Part shown: positions 25,852 to 33,595 of the stretch, in pieces
How positions within the stretch are numbered: position 1 is the first letter of the stretch
Layout of the letters: the number at the start of each line of letters is the position of its first letter
Assembly: GCA_012841015.1 (NCBI GenBank)
Contig: DUVN01000009.1
Location: 1-37,610 of the forward strand
Reading direction: 5' to 3'
From: Clostridiaceae bacterium
GTDB taxonomy: Bacteria > Bacillota > Clostridia > Saccharofermentanales > DTU023
DNA: 37,610 bases
Notes under the pieces: model-generated
What the model was told of the DNA's origin: nothing
What the model saw: the letters and a program-made list of their open reading frames with translations, nothing else
Database searches by the model: none
Made by a program: the position numbers and the translations under genes

Positions 25852-28275
25852 TCACTTCTGAGAGATGACCCTTCCCTTGTAAATATAGTCGATAATGGCT
25901 GACAAATCGTTCGAGTTTACGACACCGTTTCGCGACGCGTCCATCGCTAAAAGCTGAGCTGGCGTGACTTCGCGACCTGCGTAGATATAGTCGATGATGT
26001 ACGACATATCGTTCGAGTTGATCTTGCCGTTTCCACTTGCATCCCCGTAAATCACGAGTGTCAGCGTCGCAATCGGTGTTGACGACGAGCCTACAAGCCA
26101 CTCAATTGTCGCCCCTGTGCCGAGGAGCGTATCATCTGATGCGACCTTCCCCGTCGCGTCCTTGATCTTTACGGTCATGCCGTCAGGAATATCAAGCGCC
26201 GCACGAATCCTGCCAGCTTGATTCCTCCCCTCATCAGGGTAGGCATTGAACAGGAAGTTGTCGCGAATCACATAGTCATCGTTGACGCTTGGATCCATCA
26301 CGTTCTGTTCTGGCGTTGTCGAAGGCGTCGTTGTTGTCGTTGGTGTCGTGGGCGGTGTCGAAGGCGTCGTAGTAGATGTCGTGGGTGTCGTCGAAGGCGT
26401 CGTTGTTGTGGGCGTTGTGGGCGCCGTCGAAGGCGTCGTTGTTGTCGTTGGCGTCGTGGGCGCCGTCGAGGTTGTTGTGGATGTCGTGGATTCCGTCGTT
26501 TCTGTCGTTTCAGTCGGCTCCGTATCAGGCGGAATCTCCCCAGTCTTATTAACAACAACGGTGTACAGGCGTTTCGTTCCGCGTTCGGAGACAGCCTCTA
26601 GCACGATGGTGTTCTCCCCAACATCAAGCGTGTGATTCCCCACATGATTGATGGAACAGCTTGAGAGATACGGCTCAGCAGTGAGCGTGATCTCGTTGAC
26701 AGAGCCTTCCACGGTGACAGCATAGGAATAGACTTCCGGGTTAAACGCCGGTGTGAGCGTACCGGCGGAAACCTCAATGGATTTCAGCCAATTGTTGAGG
26801 CTCTTGTTGCTCGTCGGATAGGGAGATGGCGTTGCGGGCATATCGGCGAGCACAGGTATCTTGAATATAAACGGCATGTTAAGAAGGTTTTCTTGATTAT
26901 ACATTTCGTAGACGCGTGCTGCTTCGTAGTAAGGAGCGTAGACGTTACCCATGTACTGATGCCAATAAGTACCGTACGTGTCGCCGTCCAGATTGAATTT
27001 TTGCGAATATTGCGTGTCCTGACCGGCGTTTACATAACCGCTCCCAATCCAAAAAGCGCCACCGACAATGGCTCGCCACTGACTGTCCCAAGGAAGAAGA
27101 TAATTATTGCGCTCAGTTTGTGTAGGACCTGATGCGTATCTACCGTACCGCGCATATTTCAATGCGTTCAAAACAGGGTTCGTACCGGCCGTTGCGCCAA
27201 TGTTGTAAAAGTTGTAGTAACCTTCATAACCGGCAACTGTTCCGGAGACAGATCCCGACCCTTGGCGGCTGACTTCCATTAGGCAACGCTGCACGAGGAA
27301 AAAGGGGCTGACATTTGTGATTTTAGCCGCCTCCATAAAAATCTCGGCGTATGTCATCGTTTTTTCCTGTTGATCGCGATGATCAATAAATGTGACTTGC
27401 TTACCATCCATAAAGGTGCCGACCAATGCTGCCTCGACGGCGTCGATATGGTGTGCCTGCTCGTTGTAACTCAGAACCTCAAACTGGAACATCTGTTGCT
27501 CATTGAGAAAATTTCGCGGATCGATTGAGTAAGCGATAATTTCGCGGCTTGCCCCGATCCAGCCACCGGCATCATAGACCTTCCACTTATTCGTCTTATA
27601 GTAATAATCGGCAGGTTCGTATGACCGATGGCTCAAACGAGAAGTCGATCCGACAACATTGATTCCCGGTTTCGCTTCCTCGTCTAAAGCCTTCTGGAAA
27701 GTCAACGGTTTGCGATTGGTCTTTGGTGAATCGACGTCTTTAATGTGTTGGGCGGTGAAGATCCATTCAGGGTGGGCACTATGCAACGAACGGAGAGCAG
27801 GCTTGTAGCTCGCCGGGAATCCTTGTTCCGTCAGATGCGCTTCAAAGTTGGGATTGCTGACAGGAGGAGGCGTATCAATGGGTGCATTAGTCAACGTCAC
27901 AAGCGGCGAATGGACGTAACCCTCCAAGTTTAAAGAGACAGCTCGAACATAATACCACGTATTAACACCGTTTACTTCTCCACCTGTCACTTTCACAAAA
28001 ACTTCAACGCGAGAACTGCGCGGTAACAAAGCAAGCCTCGACGAGCTCGTCGTCGGCTGACTTCTCAAATAACTGCCATTTGACGAGTTCGTATATCCGA
28101 TCCGATTAATCTCCTCTCCTTCAGGAGGCGATGCGAACGGAGTGATCGTGAAACAGATAGATGCAAATAAAGCGGCAACGAGAATAAAAGTAAGAAGCCG
28201 TTTTACATTCAAGCGTTTTTGCGCCGTATCCACACTAGATTGTCGCAGGTACATTACCCGCTCTCTAAAAAACAA
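25852..28275 (-). CDS. Dockerin-bearing N-acetylglucosaminidase (GH73-like) with SH3-type domain
   Basis: The 807-residue secreted protein has a signal segment (about 24-49), an SH3-like wall-binding domain (about 55-128), and a GH73/LytD-type glucosaminidase domain (about 145-470). E334 in L-M-E-V-S-R-Q-G-S-G-S is the likely catalytic acid. Then come a cadherin-like beta-sandwich (about 491-577), a long Thr/Pro linker (about 584-655), a small module (about 660-742) and a C-terminal dockerin (745-800). The dockerin's two calcium loops, starting at D745 and D779, both keep D-x-S-x-N-x-x-x-N-x-x-D. The start is probably TTG at 28275, with AGGAG seven bases upstream; an ATG at 28254 is the alternative. 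The enzyme would cut peptidoglycan glycan strands. In the 116-base upstream gap TAACT-GAT-AGTTA (28348-28360) is a small inverted repeat. Confidence 0.92.
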   Translation of the reverse strand: MFFRERVMYLRQSSVDTAQKRLNVKRLLTFILVAALFASICFTITPFASPPEGEEINRIGYTNSSNGSYLRSQPTTSSSRLALLPRSSRVEVFVKVTGGEVNGVNTWYYVRAVSLNLEGYVHSPLVTLTNAPIDTPPPVSNPNFEAHLTEQGFPASYKPALRSLHSAHPEWIFTAQHIKDVDSPKTNRKPLTFQKALDEEAKPGINVVGSTSRLSHRSYEPADYYYKTNKWKVYDAGGWIGASREIIAYSIDPRNFLNEQQMFQFEVLSYNEQAHHIDAVEAALVGTFMDGKQVTFIDHRDQQEKTMTYAEIFMEAAKITNVSPFFLVQRCLMEVSRQGSGSVSGTVAGYEGYYNFYNIGATAGTNPVLNALKYARYGRYASGPTQTERNNYLLPWDSQWRAIVGGAFWIGSGYVNAGQDTQYSQKFNLDGDTYGTYWHQYMGNVYAPYYEAARVYEMYNQENLLNMPFIFKIPVLADMPATPSPYPTSNKSLNNWLKSIEVSAGTLTPAFNPEVYSYAVTVEGSVNEITLTAEPYLSSCSINHVGNHTLDVGENTIVLEAVSERGTKRLYTVVVNKTGEIPPDTEPTETTETTESTTSTTTSTAPTTPTTTTTPSTAPTTPTTTTPSTTPTTSTTTPSTPPTTPTTTTTPSTTPEQNVMDPSVNDDYVIRDNFLFNAYPDEGRNQAGRIRAALDIPDGMTVKIKDATGKVASDDTLLGTGATIEWLVGSSSTPIATLTLVIYGDASGNGKINSNDMSYIIDYIYAGREVTPAQLLAMDASRNGVVNSNDLSAIIDYIYKGRVISQK

Positions 28276-28391
28276 GACAATACTCCTATATTGTTCTTAA
28301 TAACTGACATAGACGGCTATATCTTACACTGACGACAATTATTTAGCTAACTGATAGTTAAATATTTTAAAGCATTGTATTCTTTTTGTCA

Positions 28392-29036
28392 TCATAATGC
28401 AGTATCACTGCAATCAGGGCTGTCAAAATGGAAATCGAAATTGATCTCATCGAGCGATTTCGCGTAAGCCGGGAGAGCATTCTTTTTAAACCAATCGACT
28501 TCTGGAAGCTCAAACGCATCAAGCCTCTCCCCCACTTCGATCCTCGCACGCTCAAATTCGCGATTGCCGACTTTTTGTTCGTCGAGGCACTTAATGTATG
28601 CAGAAAAACAATCAGCAGCTTTGACAAGAATGAGTGCCTCTGAAACAACAGGGTCGTCAGCATTGGGAAGCAAAAATTTCCTATACTCACATGCGAGATC
28701 GTCCGGGAGCATCGCGAGAAGGACTTCACTGGCCTCACGCTCAATCTCTTTATACGTCGTCTCCATCGGACGGTTGTGGTATTTGAGCGGTTTAGGCATA
28801 TCACCCGTGATGATTTCAGATAGATCATGATAGAGGGCAAGTGTTGCAACGAATAATGGATCGGGACAGATTCTCCCGTCTGAGAATTTCAATTTTCGGA
28901 GAGTTGCGAGCAGATGTGCGATTACGGCAACATCGTGCGAGTGCTCTTGAATGTTTTCAAGTTCTGTATTCCTCATCAATCCCCAGCGATTGATGTAGCG
29001 CATACGGTGAATCATCGCAAAAAATGACGTATCCAT
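28392..29036 (-). CDS. yfbR: HD-domain 5'-deoxynucleotidase, YfbR-like
   Basis: The 214-residue HD phosphohydrolase closely follows Escherichia coli YfbR. It has I-N-R-W-G-L-M-R-N near the start, N-I-Q-E-H-S-H-D-V-A at about 28-37, and Y-H-D-L-S-E-I-I-T-G-D-M-P-K-P-L-K-Y at about 69-86. Further on are an A-D-C-F-S-A-Y-I-K-C-L-D-E segment and a terminal S-L-D-E-I. YfbR removes phosphate from deoxynucleoside 5'-monophosphates. It lies 33 bases after the dGTPase-like gene. The symbol is by similarity. Confidence 0.88.
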   Translation of the reverse strand: MDTSFFAMIHRMRYINRWGLMRNTELENIQEHSHDVAVIAHLLATLRKLKFSDGRICPDPLFVATLALYHDLSEIITGDMPKPLKYHNRPMETTYKEIEREASEVLLAMLPDDLACEYRKFLLPNADDPVVSEALILVKAADCFSAYIKCLDEQKVGNREFERARIEVGERLDAFELPEVDWFKKNALPAYAKSLDEINFDFHFDSPDCSDTAL

Positions 29037-29069
29037 CGGTATTTCTTTTCCTTTAACTGTGAACGGCCA

Positions 29070-30230
29070 TCACAATCCATAGATCGTATTGAACATACGG
29101 TTTGCGTATGGATCGGTCATGCCTGCAATGTAATCGGTGACAATACGTAGCGGGTCGGCGTTCTTCTCCGGGTGGCGCTCTTTATATTCCCAAAAAGCAA
29201 CAGAAGGCATCTCCTTGCTGTCCGGCTCGCCCTCTCTTGCACATTGCAAATAGTATTCAAAAAGCCCCTCCAATACATTGCGAACTTGTAACTCATACCG
29301 CTTGACGCGCGGGGCCTTGTAGATCCTATCAACGTTGATCTCGATGAGGCGCAGAAGCGCCTTGCCAATCCGCTCGCTCATCGCGATCGCATCACGGCCC
29401 ATACTATTCTCGACGACATCGTTGACTAAGGTATTGACGATCTCGCTGTTGTTACGGCCAAGAATTGAGCGTAGATCGCTTGGTAACTCTTCAAACGAAA
29501 GCAATCCGCTTCGCGTTGCATCTTCGATATCACGCCCGACGTAGGCAATACGATCGGTAAATCGAACGAGACATCCCTCGAGTGTCGCCGGCGGGTCGTG
29601 TGTAAGAGATCCCTCAGCTAAGCTTTCCTCGCGCTTGTCGCGCATTGGAATGAGTATGATCTCGTCGTATTGTTCACCACAATGTGAGGCGATGCCATCG
29701 CGAACTTCAAACGTCAAATTGAGACCGTGGCCGTTTTTATGTTCAGAGAGAAAATCGATCACCCGCAAGCCGTGCCGTTCATGACGGAAAACGAAATCAC
29801 TACCGTATTGGTGTAACAACTCATCAAGCGCCGCTTCGCCTGCGTGACCGAACGGTGCGTGGCCGATGTCATGCCCGAGCGCAATGGCACGGATCAAATC
29901 ACGGTTTAAGCACAACGCGCCTCCGATCGTTTCTGCCAAATAGCTGACGTATTGGACGTGCTCCATACGCGTACAGACATGGTCATTCTGAGGATCGAAA
30001 AAAACTTGTGTTTTGTGACGAAGCCTCCGAAATGGCATCGAATAGATAATGCGGCCAATATCACGTTCGTAGGCTGTACGGACAGTACACTCATTTTCGG
30101 GACGCACGCGTCCTCGACTTTGTGATGAAAGCGCCGCTCTCGGATTCAATAAATGCCGCTCCATTTGTTCCTTGTGCAAGCGCGGGTACAGATGGGACGT
30201 ATCGCTGTCAAACGTCGCGTTCTTTTCCAT
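29070..30230 (-). CDS. dgt: Deoxyguanosinetriphosphate triphosphohydrolase-like protein
   Basis: This 386-residue HD-domain protein has the dGTPase pattern: F-R-R-L-R-H-K-T-Q-V-F, C-T-R-M-E-H-V-Q-Y-V with the first metal histidine, then A-L-G-H-D-I-G-H-A-P-F-G-H-A-G-E and the later D-R-I-A-Y-V-G-R-D-I-E-D-A. Family members hydrolyse dNTPs to the nucleoside and triphosphate. The start at 30230 was chosen because GAGGAG lies six bases upstream. An earlier ATG at 30251 would overlap the pcrA stop but has no site. Its neighbours pcrA and yfbR fit a DNA-precursor upkeep role. Confidence 0.92.
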   Translation of the reverse strand: MEKNATFDSDTSHLYPRLHKEQMERHLLNPRAALSSQSRGRVRPENECTVRTAYERDIGRIIYSMPFRRLRHKTQVFFDPQNDHVCTRMEHVQYVSYLAETIGGALCLNRDLIRAIALGHDIGHAPFGHAGEAALDELLHQYGSDFVFRHERHGLRVIDFLSEHKNGHGLNLTFEVRDGIASHCGEQYDEIILIPMRDKREESLAEGSLTHDPPATLEGCLVRFTDRIAYVGRDIEDATRSGLLSFEELPSDLRSILGRNNSEIVNTLVNDVVENSMGRDAIAMSERIGKALLRLIEINVDRIYKAPRVKRYELQVRNVLEGLFEYYLQCAREGEPDSKEMPSVAFWEYKERHPEKNADPLRIVTDYIAGMTDPYANRMFNTIYGL

Positions 30231-30247
30231 CTTGATCTCCTCACACA

Positions 30248-32677
30248 TCATGCGTCGATCGATAATGCCGATTGGCTCGCCATGAAACGCTTAACCTGAC
30301 CGTTAAAATCAATAACTAAAATCGCGTCATCACCTGTCTTCGTGATGTTTTGAATCTCTCCAACACCAAACGTCACGTGGCGAACAAAGTCGCCTGGGAC
30401 GAGTGTCGACGGGTCTAGACCAGACGACTCCTTTTTCTGCTGACGCTCTATGTGACGACTTGTAACGGCCCTATACTCTCTATCGTCATCCTGCGTAGCG
30501 ATGTCTCGCTTCTTTTTTGTGATGCGATTGACCATCTCTGCAAAAAATGACCCGTGCTCAAAAGAACTCGTTTCGACCGCAGCAGCATCCAAATCAAGAT
30601 ACGAGCCGTACACACCTCTCTTCTCAACGAGATCTTCCGAGATGTCATCGCTAAATCGCGAAGGCGCGTTGTATTGCGTATGCCCGAACAACAGCCTAGA
30701 AACGGCAGAACTGACAATGAGTTCACTCTTAGCACGTGTAATGGCGACGTAAGCGAGGCGTCTCTCCTCCTCTAAACCGTCTCGTTCTTGTAACGATTGC
30801 ATGCTAGGGAAAATTCCCTCTTCCGCCCCCATGATGAAGACCGTATTAAACTCAAGTCCCTTAGCGCTGTGAACGGTCATGAGGCTGACTTTCGGGTCCT
30901 CTCGCTCCTTATCTTGATCGGAATAGAGAGCGGTACGCTCAAGAAATAATCTCAGAACACCTTTCAGTGAGCGGTCAGTCATGATTTCCTCACGGAAATC
31001 GCCTTCAGGTGTCAATTCCCACATATCGTCAATCGATTCAATATCGAGACGTTTTTCAAACTCAATAGCGTCCGAGATCAACTCCTCAAGGTTTTCTAAT
31101 CGCGATACAGCCTCGACATCGCCTCTCGCCTTGAGCTCCTCATAGTAAGCGATGAGTCCTGACTCAACTTCAACCATCCTCACAAATTCGGCAAAGGAGA
31201 GTTCATCCGATAAAAGCGCGTCACGCAGTGTATCTATCAGCTGTACAAACAAGGTCAGCCTACCGGCGGCACGTTCAAGATTTGGATCTTCACTAGATCG
31301 CCTCGCTGCTTCGAACAGCGTCAGCCCTCTCTTCCCAGCGAACTCAGCCAAACGCTCAAGCGTGACGGCACCGATTCCACGTCGTGGTTGATTGATGACA
31401 CGTCGAAACGCGATCTCATCTTCCGATGATTGAACCAGTGATAAATAGCCCGTTACATCTTTGATTTCTGCTCGGTCGTAAAAGCGCGTACCACCGTAAA
31501 TGATATATTCAATCCCCAATTCACGAAGTGCGAACTCCAAATTGCGCGATAAGGCGTTCATACGGTAGAGAACGGCAATTTCAATCGCTTCCTGATCCTT
31601 TGCAACTTGAAAGCGGCGTTGTACTTCGCGTGCGATGAACCTAGCCTCATCAATATGATCGGCAGCACGGTACATGAGAATTGGCTCCCCCTCACCGTGT
31701 GCCGTCCACAGCGTCTTTTCCTTGCGCGAGAGATTCTCGCTAATCACTTGGTTCGCAGCAGCGAGAATCGTCTTTGTCGAACGATAATTCTGTTCGAGGC
31801 GTATCACAGTGCAGTCAGGAAAATCGTCTTCAAAATCAAGAATATTGCGTATTGTCGCACCGCGAAAACTGTAAATAGACTGGTCGTCATCTCCAACAAC
31901 ACAGAGATTGCGGCTTTTAGCAGATAGGAGATGGATAAGCTCATACTGAACGACGTTCGTGTCTTGGTATTCGTCTACTAGTATGTGTGTAAATTGCCTC
32001 TGATAGTGTTCCAATACGTGCGGATGTTCACGGAAGAGTCTGAGTGTCTGGATAAGGATATCGTCAAAATCTAAAGCATTCTTCTCAAACAAAGATTGCT
32101 GATACGCTCGGTAAATGGCAACTTGCTGTTTATCGATGTAAAAATCGCCCGTTCTCGCCTCTAACTGCTCAGGGGTGACATCATCATTCTTATAGCGACT
32201 CACGATGGCAAGCGCTTCTCTCGAAGACAACATGCGTTCACTTATATTCAGCTGCTTGAGCACATCGGCCATCACACGACGCTGGTCGGTCGTATCAAAA
32301 ATGGTAAAAGACGAACGATAGCCGAGCTGATTGCCGAATCTTCGCAAAATGCGCAGCATCATCGCATGAAAAGTGCCAATCCAAGCGCCGCGACTTTCCA
32401 AGCCGATCAACCGCTCGATGCGATCTTTCATCTCGTTTGCCGCTTTATTCGTAAAGGTGATCGCCAAGATGCGCGCCGGGTGTACACCGAGGTGGCGAAT
32501 AAGCCACGCGACGCGACGCGTGATAACGCGCGTCTTACCTGAGCCTGCACCAGCCAGTATTAAAAGCGGACCTTCTGTTGTCAGCACGGCCCGCTTTTGT
32601 TCAGAGTTCAAGTGCTTCAGCAGGACAGAGTCTTGAGACGAAGTCACATGAAACTTATCAAATGCTTGTGTATCCAT
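30248..32677 (-). CDS. pcrA: ATP-dependent DNA helicase PcrA (UvrD family)
   Basis: The 809-residue superfamily 1 helicase has the Q motif L-N-S-E-Q-K-R-A, Walker A AGAGSGKT (42-49), T-F-T-N-K-A-A-N-E-M, the DEYQDTN box, G-D-D-D-Q-S-I-Y-S-F-R-G-A, the L-M-T-V-H-S-A-K-G-L-E-F motif V region and V-A-I-T-R-A-K-S. The C-terminal Tudor-like PcrA domain ends with P-G-D-F-V-R-H-V-T-F-G-V-G. PcrA unwinds DNA in repair and removes RecA and RNA polymerase. The ATG at 32677 lies 22 bases after the hpf stop and lacks a visible Shine-Dalgarno. A TTG at 32716 inside hpf is less likely. Confidence 0.96.
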   Translation of the reverse strand: MDTQAFDKFHVTSSQDSVLLKHLNSEQKRAVLTTEGPLLILAGAGSGKTRVITRRVAWLIRHLGVHPARILAITFTNKAANEMKDRIERLIGLESRGAWIGTFHAMMLRILRRFGNQLGYRSSFTIFDTTDQRRVMADVLKQLNISERMLSSREALAIVSRYKNDDVTPEQLEARTGDFYIDKQQVAIYRAYQQSLFEKNALDFDDILIQTLRLFREHPHVLEHYQRQFTHILVDEYQDTNVVQYELIHLLSAKSRNLCVVGDDDQSIYSFRGATIRNILDFEDDFPDCTVIRLEQNYRSTKTILAAANQVISENLSRKEKTLWTAHGEGEPILMYRAADHIDEARFIAREVQRRFQVAKDQEAIEIAVLYRMNALSRNLEFALRELGIEYIIYGGTRFYDRAEIKDVTGYLSLVQSSEDEIAFRRVINQPRRGIGAVTLERLAEFAGKRGLTLFEAARRSSEDPNLERAAGRLTLFVQLIDTLRDALLSDELSFAEFVRMVEVESGLIAYYEELKARGDVEAVSRLENLEELISDAIEFEKRLDIESIDDMWELTPEGDFREEIMTDRSLKGVLRLFLERTALYSDQDKEREDPKVSLMTVHSAKGLEFNTVFIMGAEEGIFPSMQSLQERDGLEEERRLAYVAITRAKSELIVSSAVSRLLFGHTQYNAPSRFSDDISEDLVEKRGVYGSYLDLDAAAVETSSFEHGSFFAEMVNRITKKKRDIATQDDDREYRAVTSRHIERQQKKESSGLDPSTLVPGDFVRHVTFGVGEIQNITKTGDDAILVIDFNGQVKRFMASQSALSIDA

Positions 32678-32699
32678 ATAGGTGATTGTAGCAGAGCTA

Positions 32700-33239
32700 T
32701 TAATATTCAGGCTCAATCAAGCCGTAATCACCGTCATCACGCTTGTAGACAACACAGACTTTATCTGTCTCGCTGGAAAGGAAAATCAAGAAAGAATGGC
32801 CGAGCAACTCCATCTGAAGTGTCGCCTCATCAGGAGTCATCGCATCGATTGGAAATGATTTGCGGCGGATGATACGGAACTCATCTTCGACGGTCTCATC
32901 TTTCAGCTCCTCCTGCTGTTCAAAGTAAGCATCCATGTAAGAATAGTCTTTTGTACGCTTTTTCATACGCGACTTATATTTGCGGATTTGTCCCTCCATG
33001 TTGCTAATGGCCTGTTCAACTGCTGTCATTGCTTCTTGGGCAACAGATTCAGCACGATAGAAATGTGTTCGAATATTGATCGTAACCTCAGCACGCACAT
33101 TGTTCCCCTCAGGTTGGAGCTTCACCTCACCGCGAGCACTTTCATCGTAAAAACGGTTAAACTTATCCATTTTCTGTTCAATCGCTGCCCGAAGTGTGTC
33201 ATTGATGCGCATGTTCAGACCAAAAATCTCTAATCTCAT
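32700..33239 (-). CDS. hpf: Long-form ribosome hibernation promoting factor
   Basis: The 179-residue protein has an N-terminal S30AE domain (about 1-100), opening M-R-L-E-I-F-G-L-N and containing V-R-A-E-V-T-I-N. A C-terminal dimerisation domain (about 125-179) has I-I-R-R-K-S-F-P-I-D-A-M-T-P-D-E-A and Q-M-E-L-L-G-H-S-F-L-I-F. Long HPF pairs 70S ribosomes into inactive 100S dimers in resting cells. It is the first gene of the hpf-pcrA-dgt-yfbR run. A TATAAT is found about 56 bases upstream. Confidence 0.95.
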   Translation of the reverse strand: MRLEIFGLNMRINDTLRAAIEQKMDKFNRFYDESARGEVKLQPEGNNVRAEVTINIRTHFYRAESVAQEAMTAVEQAISNMEGQIRKYKSRMKKRTKDYSYMDAYFEQQEELKDETVEDEFRIIRRKSFPIDAMTPDEATLQMELLGHSFLIFLSSETDKVCVVYKRDDGDYGLIEPEY

Positions 33240-33595
33240 TTCATCCGATTCCTTTCCTTGTGACTATTTTCAATCGGTCATTTTTAGTGCTACTATTATA
33301 CAGCATCGTCTCCTTTTCTGCCGTCACTCCATCAACCAATCGTGCAAGTTTTCTCTCCTGATTCATGCAGTTGCCCATCAAAAAAGGAACTGGTAAAAGG
33401 ATGACGAGTGGTATAGTTGATACACGAATATAATAAAAACGATCATGTGATAACATCAGAATCCGCGCAGAGGAAAAAATGAACTCACCTCTACAGCCTT
33501 TCTAAACGATGATAAACAGTACGTTAACTAGATCAACCTGAGGTGGAAATGAGGGAGATTTTCACTTCAAAATCTACGATATGAGGTTAAATCGT
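33240..33595. promoter_or_regulatory. Divergent intergenic region between hpf and the OPT transporter
   Basis: This 356-base region separates two divergent genes and should hold both promoters. On the minus strand a perfect TATAAT (33300-33295) lies about 56 bases before the hpf start, but no good -35 is seen. On the plus strand TTGCCC and TAAAAG, 17 bases apart near 33370-33400, are a weak candidate for the transporter. A 71-codon open frame on the minus strand (33456-33241) has no motif and no supported start, so I do not call it. No riboswitch was recognised. Confidence 0.4.

Noticed and set aside
26218-26635. Plus-strand open frames over the Thr/Pro linker of the dockerin protein
   Set aside because: They read as runs of Cys/Arg or Val/Gly, which is the mirror of repeated Thr codons on the real strand. 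No ribosome binding site or motif.
33241-33456. Possible 71-residue gene upstream of hpf on the minus strand
   Set aside because: No recognisable motif, and it covers the region expected to hold the hpf promoter, including TATAAT at 33295-33300.
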